Assembly (NCBI RefSeq): GCF_900478135.1
Contig: NZ_LS483470.1
Span: 3,371,001-3,435,000 of the forward strand
Direction: 5' to 3'
Length of the DNA stretch: 64,000 bases
Source: Leminorella richardii
GTDB lineage: Bacteria > Pseudomonadota > Gammaproteobacteria > Enterobacterales > Enterobacteriaceae
Both the position numbers and the translations under genes were made by a program. Numbering within the stretch: position 1 is the first letter of the stretch; the number at the start of each line of letters is the position of its first letter. The notes under the pieces were generated by a model. The model had not been told where the DNA came from and did no database searches. It saw only the letters and a list, made by a program, of their open reading frames with translations. This document shows, piece by piece, positions 42,627-51,364 of this stretch.

Positions 42627-45377
42627 TTACCACTGATAGCCCACGCCAACTGCAACGCCAAAGTCGTTCTGACTGTTGGTGGAACCGGACAGCTTGGTGA
42701 CCCACTTGCCGTTGTCGGAGATCGTCGAAACCCCTAATGCAATAGCGGACTGACCCTGATAGGTACCGCCTGCGATACCCACCATGCTGGCACCCGGTGA
42801 ATACGGCTGAGGCAGGCCAGACATCGCCATAGCTCCGGCAATACCGGCACTCATCTTGTCTTTCTGGTCGTCAATCATGTTCTTCAGGTACGCTACTTTG
42901 TTATTAACGTACTGATTGGACGACGCTGCGCTTTGCTTCAGCTGGCTGACGTTCACTGCGTCCGTATCGGCAGTACCCGCTGCCACGTTAGTGATTTGAC
43001 GCTCTCCGCCGGCATAGCCTACGGATACCGAGTTAGCGCGATCCGCGACAGAGCCGGCACCGAGCGCTACCGAGTTGCTGGCCTTGGAAGACGCACCGTT
43101 ACCCAATGCCACACTGTTGGCACCCGAAGACGAGGCCTTGGTACCCACCGCCATACTGTTATTGCCGGTAGCGCTGGCGCCCGCACCGCCCGCCAGCGAG
43201 TTGGTGCCCGTCGGCGACGGCTTGGACAGGTTGTCAGTGTTGTTCACCTGGAACATGCCGTCCTTACCGTTGTTGATGTTGTTGACTACGTTGCCGATGT
43301 TGGTCACATCGCCAGCAACCTCTTTCAGCTGGCCGACGTTCACGGCATCAGTGTCTTCAGTACCGGCCGCGACGTTGGTGATTTGACGCTCATTGCCCTC
43401 AGAACCCACGGAGACCGTGTTGTCGCGGTCAGCCACCGAACCTGCACCGAGTGCTACCGAGTTGTTGCCGGTCACGCTAGCACCGTCACCGATAGCCACG
43501 CTGCCGGTACCGGAGGCGCTTGAGTTATTACCCATGGCAATCGCCCCGTTACCGCTGGACTGCGCGCCGTTACCCGTAGCAATGGAGTTGTCCCCGGAAG
43601 CGACGGTGCTCTGGCCCAGCGCAATGGCGTCAGCCCCAGTGGCTATGGCATCCGGCCCGTTGGAGTTGACCTTCAGGTAGCGCATGGTCGGCACGATATT
43701 GTTGTAGACGATGTCTTCCACGTTGGTCAGGCGGTAGTCGATGTTTTCAACCTTCTGGTTGGTAGCGTACAGCTGGCTGCCGTTCACCGCATCGGTACTG
43801 GTGGCGTTCAGGTCACCATCGGCCACGTTGGTGATTTTGTTCACCACAGAAGTACCGTGGCTGGCGCTAAAGGCGCCTAAGGTCGGATCCCACAGCAGAG
43901 CGTCATCCCGCAGGTTGCCCACGTCGGTGTACAGGTTCTCAACGGCAGTATTTGTGGCAAACAGCTGCGAACCGTTAACGCCATCGGTGCTGGTAGCGGA
44001 GAGGCGCCCTGCGGCTAGGTTAGTGAGCGTTCGCTCTGCGCCGACAGAACCGATGCTGACGGTGCTGGTAGGTGCCGTACCCGCGAAGGCATAGGTCACG
44101 CCGTTAATCGTCACGTCAGTAGTCGCTACCGCAGAGGCCGTTTTTGAGTTCGCCCCCAGCGCCACGTCGTTCATATTGTTGGCAACAGCGCCCATGCCAA
44201 TAGCGACAGAGTCCAGCCCGCCTGCGATAGAGTCGGTGCCGGTGGAATTAGCGTGGAAGTACTTGGTGCCGGTGTTATAGATATTGCTGACGTTGTTGTT
44301 GGTCTGGGTCAACTGAGCAAAGTTCACCGCATCGCCGGGATTGACGCCTTCCGCCACGTTAGTGATTGTCGTGCCGCCAGTGTGAGTCACGGAGTTATAG
44401 GTGTCACCGCCCAGCGTAATGTTGTTGTAGTTGATCGTTCCGTCTGGCTTAAGGTCGTACTGCACAGAGCGATCGCTCAGTTCGCCAATAGCGGTATTGG
44501 TCGCAAACAGCTGTGAACCGTTGACACCGTCAGTACTGGTGGCGGATAGCCGGCCCGCCGCTAGATTGGTCAGGGTGCGCTTAGCCGTAGCTGAACCTAT
44601 ACTCATCGTCCCGACCGGCGTGGCTCCGGCAAACGCATACGCTTTACCGTTGATCGTGGTCTGCATGGTGCCTACCGCTGCCGCAGTCGCGGAGTCAGTG
44701 CCCACTGCGATGCTTTGAGCATGGCTTGCTTTTGAGTTATAGCCTATCGCCACTGCGTTAGCGACACTGGCGGCTGACAGTGAACCGATGCTGACACTGT
44801 TATTCGCTGAGGCTTTCGAGCCGGCGCCAATCGCCGTCGCTCTCATTGCTGAAGCCACCGCTGAAACACCGATAGCCTGAGCCTGCGCGCCAGAAGCGAC
44901 AGAGGCATAGCCAAACGCGACCGAATCTGCGCCTGAAGCAAGAGACGCGGTACCAAACGCCGAGGCCCCCATTGCCGCACGGGAATAAGTTCCGTAGGCA
45001 GAAGACCAAGGCCCTACCGCAGAAGCATTACTGCCGATAGCAACAGAACTAAAGTCCGATACTGCATTCAAACCAATAGCGACTGACGAGTTCATTGTAT
45101 TGTTGATAGCCGTGTTGCCGGTCCCCACGTTACCAGCACCGGTAAGGTGTGCAGCGCCTGCCCAGGCTCCAGTGCCGATAGCAACGGCGTTGCCATCGGC
45201 TGAAACGCCACCGCCAACCACGTAAGCCTGAGCCGGAACCGCCAGCATCGCCAGCGCTAATCCGCCTGCACACACTAGGCCGCTGCGCCCGCCTTTTCCT
45301 TTGGACGCCGACAGCTCGCTGGCCGCAACCCATATTCTTAAGCTTGAATTCCAGACTGAACGATAAATTTTATTCAT
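42627..45377 (-). CDS. Trimeric autotransporter adhesin (YadA-like)
   Basis: A 916-residue type Vc autotransporter. It begins with an extended signal peptide region (MNKIYRSVWNSSLRIWVAASEL), cleaved near AQA (about 51). The passenger alternates YadA head repeats (for example NSVAIGLNAVS, SSVAIGSNAS, NSVSIGS) with neck/HANS motifs: RTLTNLAAGRLSATSTDGVNGSQLF occurs twice almost unchanged and RQITNVAAGTxDTDAVNVxQL twice. Short coiled coils connect them. The C-terminal YadA anchor (about residues 845-916) ends in VAVGVGYQW and contains NNKVAYLKNMIDDQKDKMSAGIAGAMAMSGLPQ. It is surface-exposed, probably binding host matrix or other cells. It lies in a four-gene unit with a TpgA-like partner. Confidence 0.95.
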   Translation of the reverse strand: MNKIYRSVWNSSLRIWVAASELSASKGKGGRSGLVCAGGLALAMLAVPAQAYVVGGGVSADGNAVAIGTGAWAGAAHLTGAGNVGTGNTAINNTMNSSVAIGLNAVSDFSSVAIGSNASAVGPWSSAYGTYSRAAMGASAFGTASLASGADSVAFGYASVASGAQAQAIGVSAVASAMRATAIGAGSKASANNSVSIGSLSAASVANAVAIGYNSKASHAQSIAVGTDSATAAAVGTMQTTINGKAYAFAGATPVGTMSIGSATAKRTLTNLAAGRLSATSTDGVNGSQLFATNTAIGELSDRSVQYDLKPDGTINYNNITLGGDTYNSVTHTGGTTITNVAEGVNPGDAVNFAQLTQTNNNVSNIYNTGTKYFHANSTGTDSIAGGLDSVAIGMGAVANNMNDVALGANSKTASAVATTDVTINGVTYAFAGTAPTSTVSIGSVGAERTLTNLAAGRLSATSTDGVNGSQLFATNTAVENLYTDVGNLRDDALLWDPTLGAFSASHGTSVVNKITNVADGDLNATSTDAVNGSQLYATNQKVENIDYRLTNVEDIVYNNIVPTMRYLKVNSNGPDAIATGADAIALGQSTVASGDNSIATGNGAQSSGNGAIAMGNNSSASGTGSVAIGDGASVTGNNSVALGAGSVADRDNTVSVGSEGNERQITNVAAGTEDTDAVNVGQLKEVAGDVTNIGNVVNNINNGKDGMFQVNNTDNLSKPSPTGTNSLAGGAGASATGNNSMAVGTKASSSGANSVALGNGASSKASNSVALGAGSVADRANSVSVGYAGGERQITNVAAGTADTDAVNVSQLKQSAASSNQYVNNKVAYLKNMIDDQKDKMSAGIAGAMAMSGLPQPYSPGASMVGIAGGTYQGQSAIALGVSTISDNGKWVTKLSGSTNSQNDFGVAVGVGYQW

Positions 45378-45437
45378 AGATGCTCCTACCCATTCTAAAA
45401 GAGTGGGTTGATTTCCTTATTTTCTCTTGGTTTTCTA

Positions 45438-46226
45438 TTAATTAAGCTTGCTGAATTTTTCGACTTCACGGTTGATCAAGGGACGTTCCAGCGAAATATC
45501 GTTAAGCTTGCTATAACTGCGTTGAAACACTTCTCGTGCTTTGGGAATATCGTTTTTAACATATTGAAAATATCCCACAGCAAAGAACGCCGCTTCCGTT
45601 TGGGCATCCAACTTTATCTCCGTCGAGATATCAGGAGTATTTTCAATCGTGTTGAATAGGGTTTCGGTATTTATCTTCCCCGCATATAAATCAGCAATTG
45701 CCTGACCGTATCCGGTATGCCATCTGTATTCAGACACTTTCTGGCTCAACGCCTTTTCTAACGCTGTTTTTCCCTTCGTCCAAGTGCGTGCAGTAAGCCA
45801 TAAGTCCCACAGACGGGCATAGTCAGCCTCTTTGACATTGCTGCTGAACATGAGCGGGGAGAAGGCTTTTTTAGCCGCGTCAAAATTGTCTAAAGCCACA
45901 TAATTCACGCTAGAAGGAACGGCAATCAGGGGGGCAATCTGAGTGTCTGCCAGATAGTCGTAGCCTTTTCTGGCCAAGGAAGGATTGCCTGCCAAATCGC
46001 TCTTAACGGCGTTTTGGAAGAGCTTATTGAGCTCCTGCTCACTAAGCTGGTGAGAATTCTCTCTCAACGACGTATTTATATTTCCACTGCTGTTTATCGC
46101 TGGAAGACGATTATCTTCAGCATAGGATGAGTGAGGCGTTATCAATAATCCTCCCATAGCCAAAGTAACCACTAATATAGCTAAACCTGCTTTATATCTT
46201 TTTTTATTTAGAGAATATTCAGCCAT
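45438..46226 (-). CDS. Exported TPR-like helical protein heading the adhesin locus
   Basis: A 262-residue protein with a signal peptide (LAILVVTLAMGG ... SYA-ED, about residue 36) and an all-helical body with TPR-like units, for example LDAQTEAAFFAVGYFQYVKNDIPKAREVFQRSYSKLND near the end and LSEQELNKLFQNAVKSDLAGNPSLARKGYDYLAD near the start. ATG 46226 follows GGAGGGT at the usual distance; GTG 46241 lacks one. It precedes the adhesin by 60 bases, so it is probably the first gene of the operon. A periplasmic accessory role in adhesin biogenesis is inference. Confidence 0.75.
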   Translation of the reverse strand: MAEYSLNKKRYKAGLAILVVTLAMGGLLITPHSSYAEDNRLPAINSSGNINTSLRENSHQLSEQELNKLFQNAVKSDLAGNPSLARKGYDYLADTQIAPLIAVPSSVNYVALDNFDAAKKAFSPLMFSSNVKEADYARLWDLWLTARTWTKGKTALEKALSQKVSEYRWHTGYGQAIADLYAGKINTETLFNTIENTPDISTEIKLDAQTEAAFFAVGYFQYVKNDIPKAREVFQRSYSKLNDISLERPLINREVEKFSKLN

Positions 46227-47113
46227 ACCCTTACCCTCCACTGGCAGAGTTTTAATAAAAATAAATCGTATTATTCGTTAACCAATAACGGTTAACGCTA
46301 GAAGTTTAATCTAGTTAAGACGTCAGCCATCCATTGACGAATAGTCAAAGACATTATTTAGAATATGACCAAAAATCCCGTACTAGATTCTTTCTGTGCG
46401 CTTTTAGCGCTTTTTATCTTTCAGTAGATTAAAAACCTTTAAATAGCCCCTATGGGATGGTTGCATTATACCCATGAGGAAAAAATTTGGAATATACGAT
46501 CGAAAATATTGAAGTATTCAATATAAAATTCCATAAAAATAAGTGAAGGTAGCCTTGAGAACCTAACTTAACAACAAAATTGAACTTATAAACTAAAATG
46601 TTTATAAAATTAAATATTATCAACCTATATGAGTGTCTTAAAAATCAACTTAAAACTCCAAAAAAGTGTTAGTAACAATTAAAAACAATACCAAAAATTA
46701 CAGTAACTAAAAATTACATTAACTATTGAAATGTAATACCCACCCTCTAAAAAAGCATAACCAAATGATAGGAATTCTATTTTTTTAAGTACTTACTGAT
46801 GTTTTATAGTGATAGTTTCAATTTGTTATATTCACAGCGAGATAAATAAGCACCTTGTCGCTTTTTATTGTTCCTATTTATAAAAAGTTTTTTTACTTTT
46901 TCAGAATAAAAATAATATTCTTATTAAAACGCTGTATATGCTTTCCTTCTCCCCCTAACCGCCGATATGACTCACTAAAACCCTTGTGACACGCAGTACC
47001 CACTTCAGCGCATCATCACTACCAGCTGCCGTCGTGATAAAGCGCTTGCATTCACCTCAATATTTCAACAATAATTGAAATATTGAATTAACCGATATTG
47101 AGAACCTTTACAG
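46227..47113. other. AT-rich intergenic region with the ars operator
   Basis: These 887 very AT-rich bases separate the adhesin locus from the ars operon. No gene was found on either strand. The right end carries the ArsR operator (47058-47085); the left end must hold the adhesin promoter. The low GC compared with its neighbours suggests H-NS-type silencing or an old junction, but no border repeats were seen. Confidence 0.6.
47058..47085. promoter_or_regulatory. ArsR operator before arsR
   Basis: A perfect 11-bp inverted repeat, CAATATTTCAA (47058-47068) and TTGAAATATTG (47075-47085) around CAATAA, lies 29 bases before the arsR start. A weaker version with CTTCA/TGAAG arms (47971-48000) precedes acr3. 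Confidence 0.8.
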
Positions 47114-47488
47114 ATGGAAAAACAAACCGCGACAACGATCTTCGAATCCCTGTCCTCCGGCGTGCGTCTCGACGTCTACCGTCTGCTGGTCAAAGCCGGT
47201 ACCACAGGCATGGTGGCAGGAGAGATCGCCTCTACGCTTGAGATCCCTTCCACGAATCTGTCGTTCCACCTAAAAGCGCTGACGCAGGCGAGCATGCTAA
47301 CGGTTGAACAGGAAGGCCGCTATCAGCGCTACCGGGCTAATATCCCGCTAATGCTGGATCTGATCGCCTACCTGACTGAAGAGTGCTGCGCCGGTCACCC
47401 GGAACAGTGCCAAGGCCTACGCTCTGCTTCAACCTGTTCAGAAGCCGTTCTTCCTCCTCGTGAAACGACAAATGAGGCTCAGCCATGA
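47114..47488 (+). CDS. arsR: ArsR arsenic-responsive repressor
   Basis: A 124-residue ArsR/SmtB winged-helix repressor. The recognition helix is in IPSTNLSFHLKALTQASML (about residues 45-62). The usual As(III) site of E. coli ArsR in helix 3 (ELCVCDL) is absent; instead three cysteines lie after the wing in EECCAGHPEQC (C91, C92, C99), like the C-terminal triad of Acidithiobacillus ferrooxidans ArsR. The stop overlaps arsC by four bases. Confidence 0.92.
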   Translation: MEKQTATTIFESLSSGVRLDVYRLLVKAGTTGMVAGEIASTLEIPSTNLSFHLKALTQASMLTVEQEGRYQRYRANIPLMLDLIAYLTEECCAGHPEQCQGLRSASTCSEAVLPPRETTNEAQP

Positions 47489-47961
47489 ATGTTCTTTTTC
47501 TGTGTACCGGTAATTCCTGCCGCTCGATTCTGGCAGAAGCCACGTTTAACCATCTGGCTCCGCAAGGCTGGCGCGCACTCAGCGCGGGCAGTCAGCCAAC
47601 CGGCTACGTTCATCCCCGCGCGCTAGCGCTGCTTGAGCGTGAAGGTATTTCAACAAAAGGCTACTTCAGCAAATCCTGGAATGACCTGCCTCAAACGCCA
47701 GACCTTGTCATCACCGTGTGCTCAAACGCAGCGGGAGAAACCTGCCCGATCTATCTTAGCAACGCAGTGCGTGCCCACTGGGGCGTTGCCGATCCTGCCC
47801 ACGCAATCGGCAATGATGCCGAAATCGATGCAGCCTTTGATAAGGCGTATCGCACTCTGCGAAAGCGCATTGAAGCCTTTCTGGCGCTGTCACCAGAGGC
47901 ACTGGCGCAGGACCAACATCGCCTGAAAACTGAATTGGAACGCATCGGCGGCCTTTTTTAA
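47485..47961 (+). CDS. arsC: Arsenate reductase, low-molecular-weight phosphatase type
   Basis: A 158-residue protein with the phosphatase loop CTGNSCR (C7-x5-R13) and the cysteine pair C79/C87 in CSNAAGETC that relays the disulfide to thioredoxin (or glutaredoxin). DPAHAIGNDAEIDAAF near 108 supplies the general acid aspartate. It reduces arsenate to arsenite for export by Acr3. This is the Bacillus/Pseudomonas-type enzyme, not the glutaredoxin-type ArsC of the E. coli chromosome. Confidence 0.93.
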   Translation: MNVLFLCTGNSCRSILAEATFNHLAPQGWRALSAGSQPTGYVHPRALALLEREGISTKGYFSKSWNDLPQTPDLVITVCSNAAGETCPIYLSNAVRAHWGVADPAHAIGNDAEIDAAFDKAYRTLRKRIEAFLALSPEALAQDQHRLKTELERIGGLF

Positions 47962-48052
47962 CCATAATTACTTCAATAGTTGATGAAATTTTGAATGAAG
48001 ATCCTACAGATTTTCACCCTAACCTTCACTGCGCTACCTAGAGGATCTTATT

Positions 48053-49075
48053 GTGAATCGGTTTGAACGCTATCTGACCCTGTGGGTCACGCTCTGTATC
48101 GCGGCCGGCATTCTACTCGGGCAGCTTATGCCTAACCTTTTTCGTGCGATTGGCGGGCTAGAAATCGCCCGGATAAATCTCCCGGTCGGGCTGCTTATCT
48201 GGGTGATGATTATCCCTATGCTGCTGCGCATTGACTTCAGTGCACTGGGGCAGGTTAAGGCGCACTGGCGCGGCATTGGCGTCACGCTGTTTATTAACTG
48301 GCTGGTTAAGCCGTTCTCTATGGCGCTGCTGGGCTGGCTGTTTATCCGCTATCTGTTTGCACCGTGGCTGCCCGCCGATCAAATCGACAGCTATATCGCC
48401 GGGCTTATTCTGCTGGCCGCTGCGCCCTGCACCGCGATGGTGTTCGTCTGGAGCCGACTGACCGGCGGCGATCCCTACTTTACGCTGTCTCAGGTAGCGC
48501 TGAACGATACCATTATGATTTTCGCCTTTGCTCCGCTCGTTGGGCTACTGCTTGGCCTGTCGGCCATTACCGTACCCTGGGCGACGCTGCTAACTTCCGT
48601 GGTGCTGTACATCGTTCTTCCGGTGATTCTGGCTCAGCTCTGGCGCAGGTCGCTGCTGCGTAAAGGACAACAGGCCTTTGACAGCGCACTGGCGAAAACC
48701 GGGCCGTGGTCGATGGCTGCGCTGCTGGCGACGCTGGTACTGCTGTTTGCCTTTCAGGGGGAAGCGATCCTCCAGCAGCCGCTGGTGATTGCCCTGCTGG
48801 CGGTGCCGATTCTGATCCAAGTGCTGTTCAACTCCGCGCTGGCCTACTGGCTTAACCGACTGGTAGGAGAAAAGCACAGCGTTGCCTGCCCGTCCAGCCT
48901 GATTGGCGCATCAAACTTCTTTGAGCTGGCCGTAGCCGCCGCCATCGGCCTGTTCGGATTTCAGTCCGGCGCAGCGCTGGCAACGGTGGTTGGCGTACTG
49001 ATTGAGGTACCGGTGATGCTGCTGGTTGTACGCGTGGTGAATAGATCTAAAGGGTGGTATGAAAAGACTCGATAA
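48053..49075 (+). CDS. acr3: Arsenite efflux transporter Acr3
   Basis: A 340-residue inner-membrane arsenite permease of the bile/arsenite/riboflavin transporter superfamily with ten membrane segments. The conserved cysteine is in AAAPCTAMVFVWSRLTGGDPYFTLSQVALND (about residues 124-154), and the second signature GASNFFELAVAAAIGLFG occurs near 285. GTG 48053 follows GAGGA by seven bases. A 91-base gap with a possible second ArsR site separates it from arsC. It completes the arsR-arsC-acr3 operon. Confidence 0.94.
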   Translation: MNRFERYLTLWVTLCIAAGILLGQLMPNLFRAIGGLEIARINLPVGLLIWVMIIPMLLRIDFSALGQVKAHWRGIGVTLFINWLVKPFSMALLGWLFIRYLFAPWLPADQIDSYIAGLILLAAAPCTAMVFVWSRLTGGDPYFTLSQVALNDTIMIFAFAPLVGLLLGLSAITVPWATLLTSVVLYIVLPVILAQLWRRSLLRKGQQAFDSALAKTGPWSMAALLATLVLLFAFQGEAILQQPLVIALLAVPILIQVLFNSALAYWLNRLVGEKHSVACPSSLIGASNFFELAVAAAIGLFGFQSGAALATVVGVLIEVPVMLLVVRVVNRSKGWYEKTR

Positions 49076-49094
49076 CGGGTAATCATGCTAATAA

Positions 49095-49135
49095 AAAAGC
49101 GCCGACGGTCAGTACATCAGCCGTCGGCGCTTTTA
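49095..49135. terminator. Bidirectional terminator between acr3 and gss
   Basis: A 14-bp perfect stem AAAAGCGCCGACGG (49095-49108) / CCGTCGGCGCTTTT (49121-49134) has A and T tails that suit both strands. Confidence 0.95.
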
Positions 49136-49156
49136 TCTATAACCGCGATAAATCGA

Positions 49157-51031
49157 CTACAAAAAATCCTTATCTTTTAAAACAATCAGCGGTTCGATTT
49201 CGCTTTCCTTTTTGATCACCAGCGACTCATCGCCTCTGAGGCAGGTGCCGCCGTAGCTGCCGCCGACGGTGAAGGCGCACACTTGAATGTACTTGCCGTC
49301 CACTTTCGGCAGGCACCACAGCTGTTGATAGACATTCTTCTGGTCGGCAAAGCCGCCGGAGGTTTTGTCCAGCAGCTCTTCGTGGCGGCTGATCAGGTCG
49401 ATATTGCTGCCGCAGCGCCCGGCAATGGGCTTCACCGCGTAGCCGGTTTTAATCAGCTCGTCGTTGACCTCAAAGTCGGTATCCAACAGGTAGCGGTGAT
49501 GAGGGAACAGCGACCACAGCACCGGCAGGATCGCCTTATTGCCGGGGATCACCGTCCAAAACGGCTCAAACACCATCACTTCTGGGCGCAGCAGCACGTC
49601 GATAAGCCGCACATTGTTTTCCGGGTGGCCGGTGCGGATAGGCACGGCGGCGTACTCCGCATCGCTGACTTCACGCACCTGCTCAATGGCCGTTTCCCAC
49701 GCCCAGGTTTTCCACACGCAGTTCACTGGGCGACCGTCGCCGTCGATAAGCTGACCGGTTGCGTCCCAGCCCAGCTCGCCCAGCCCGCGCAGGATTTTGC
49801 TTTCAAATCCGGCTTTGGTCAGGGCGCTTTGCATAAACTTGGCGTGGTAGTCCTCTTCGGCATCATTTTCGTCCTGCATGATGTGCACGAAAGAACGCGC
49901 GCGGCTGTGTTTCCACGCCCCCACCAGCTCGTCAAACAGATCTTCACCGGGGTTATGGCCGGGGCCGCGATAGCCGTGGCGCTTCCACTGGTCGAGGATC
50001 GGCCCGGCCTCGGTATGGCAAGACGCCGAGTCAGCGTTGTATTCGTAAACCTTCAGTCCGCGCTCGTCCATGCAGAAGTCCATTCGCCCGGTCACCATAT
50101 GGTGCCGACGACGCTGCCACGACAGCCGCAGTCTCGGCCAGAGGATTTTAGGAATATCGAACAGCGCCAGCAGCGCGTCGTCTTTCAGCACTTTGTCCGT
50201 GGCGTGCAGGTACATCAGGTGCAGCTCGTTGGTAGCCTTAATCAGCTCCTGCTCGGCGCTTTTCGAGATGGTGAAATACTGATAGGAGTCTTTATTCAGA
50301 GCCGGCACGTTGGCCTCAATAAACGGCTGCTGTAGCGGATCCCGCGCGTTGAGCCAGGTGCCGTTAAACTGCCCGTCGTTAGGTAGGCGATGGCCGTGGA
50401 TCATCAGCGCTTCGGGAGGTACCGACGGCTGAGGCAGAGAGTCCTGTGCGTTTTCGGTTTGAATCATCCAGCCGAGAATAACCGTGTCGTCAAACGAGTC
50501 GCTGATGGTATACATGCCGTCCTGAACGGTTAGCGCCAGCTCCCGCGTCCACTGCTGGCCCGGCGGCAGCGTCGCGTTGTGGACGTTCTGTTCAGCAATT
50601 CGAACCCTGTCATTGAGAAGCTGAGTAATCACCGCCACGTGGCCAGTGTCCTTAAACTCACCGCCCTTTTGCCAGATCAGCAACGCCCCCGCCACCGGAG
50701 GGCGCGAAGAGCCGTTGGCAAACGCCTGCAGCGGCAGCAGGTTGTCATTGACCACTTCCCGCAGGAAGCGCAGCGAGAAGATCTCATAGGCCATGCCGAC
50801 GTCGGTAAACACCACGCCGTAGTTCAGATACAGGAAGCGGCGGGCGAACTCGACGCACTGCCACTTGTGCCCCATGTATTCATTACCGATATAGCTGCGA
50901 AAAGACGCCTCGTCCGGGTAATCACTACGATCCAACGTTCGGTAGTTTGACGAATACATCGCCACGCCGCCCGGCGCATAGCCCAGCAGTGTGCCAAACG
51001 GCGCTTCACTGCCTGCCGATTTTTTGCTCAT
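49157..51031 (-). CDS. gss: Bifunctional glutathionylspermidine synthetase/amidase
   Basis: A 624-residue protein (E. coli Gss has 619). The N-terminal CHAP amidase domain has its nucleophile in GHKWQCVEFARRFLYLNYG (C at about residue 59) and the histidine in FKDTGHVAVITQL (about 131). The C-terminal ATP-grasp synthetase domain has DFCMDERGLKVYEYNADSASCHTEAG and PIAGRCGSNIDL. It makes glutathionylspermidine from glutathione, spermidine and ATP, and the amidase reverses this; it modulates the thiol pool under stress. ATG 51031 (AGGTCAGG before it) gives the family N-terminus; the frame is open to 51136. The 333 bases to yccM hold the divergent promoters and no gene. Confidence 0.96.
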   Translation of the reverse strand: MSKKSAGSEAPFGTLLGYAPGGVAMYSSNYRTLDRSDYPDEASFRSYIGNEYMGHKWQCVEFARRFLYLNYGVVFTDVGMAYEIFSLRFLREVVNDNLLPLQAFANGSSRPPVAGALLIWQKGGEFKDTGHVAVITQLLNDRVRIAEQNVHNATLPPGQQWTRELALTVQDGMYTISDSFDDTVILGWMIQTENAQDSLPQPSVPPEALMIHGHRLPNDGQFNGTWLNARDPLQQPFIEANVPALNKDSYQYFTISKSAEQELIKATNELHLMYLHATDKVLKDDALLALFDIPKILWPRLRLSWQRRRHHMVTGRMDFCMDERGLKVYEYNADSASCHTEAGPILDQWKRHGYRGPGHNPGEDLFDELVGAWKHSRARSFVHIMQDENDAEEDYHAKFMQSALTKAGFESKILRGLGELGWDATGQLIDGDGRPVNCVWKTWAWETAIEQVREVSDAEYAAVPIRTGHPENNVRLIDVLLRPEVMVFEPFWTVIPGNKAILPVLWSLFPHHRYLLDTDFEVNDELIKTGYAVKPIAGRCGSNIDLISRHEELLDKTSGGFADQKNVYQQLWCLPKVDGKYIQVCAFTVGGSYGGTCLRGDESLVIKKESEIEPLIVLKDKDFL

Positions 51032-51364
51032 TAACCTGACCTCAAATAAACAACGCGACCCGAGACGTCGACGGTGAAATCCACTTTCTATTTTGCTTCG
51101 GGATCGTGGCCAATAGATGTGTGTGCATAATAACACTCATTCAGTATATACCCGTCATACTTCATACCCCACCAAGGCCGAAGCGTCTTAACATCGAAAA
51201 GCAACACTTTCCATACAAATCAACACACTATCCCCTGCTTAAAAAACATGCATTTTTAAGGCATAAATCAACGTTTCATCATACAAAGGGTGGTAATTTG
51301 CCCCTATTCCCTAGATCCACCATGAGTGGACGTAAAAAATAACAGCACGGGGCAATCAACAGCA

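Noticed and set aside
42627..45377. Repeats within the trimeric adhesin gene as a CRISPR or minisatellite
   Set aside because: They encode in-frame head and neck motifs of a YadA-like protein.
49283..50335. 350-codon open frame antisense to gss
   Set aside because: It mirrors the third-base bias of the intact gss gene on the other strand, has no recognisable domain and no ribosome-binding site.
51322..51342. Six-codon leader peptide (MSGRKK) before yccM
   Set aside because: No ribosome-binding site and no repeated or regulatory codons; probably chance.
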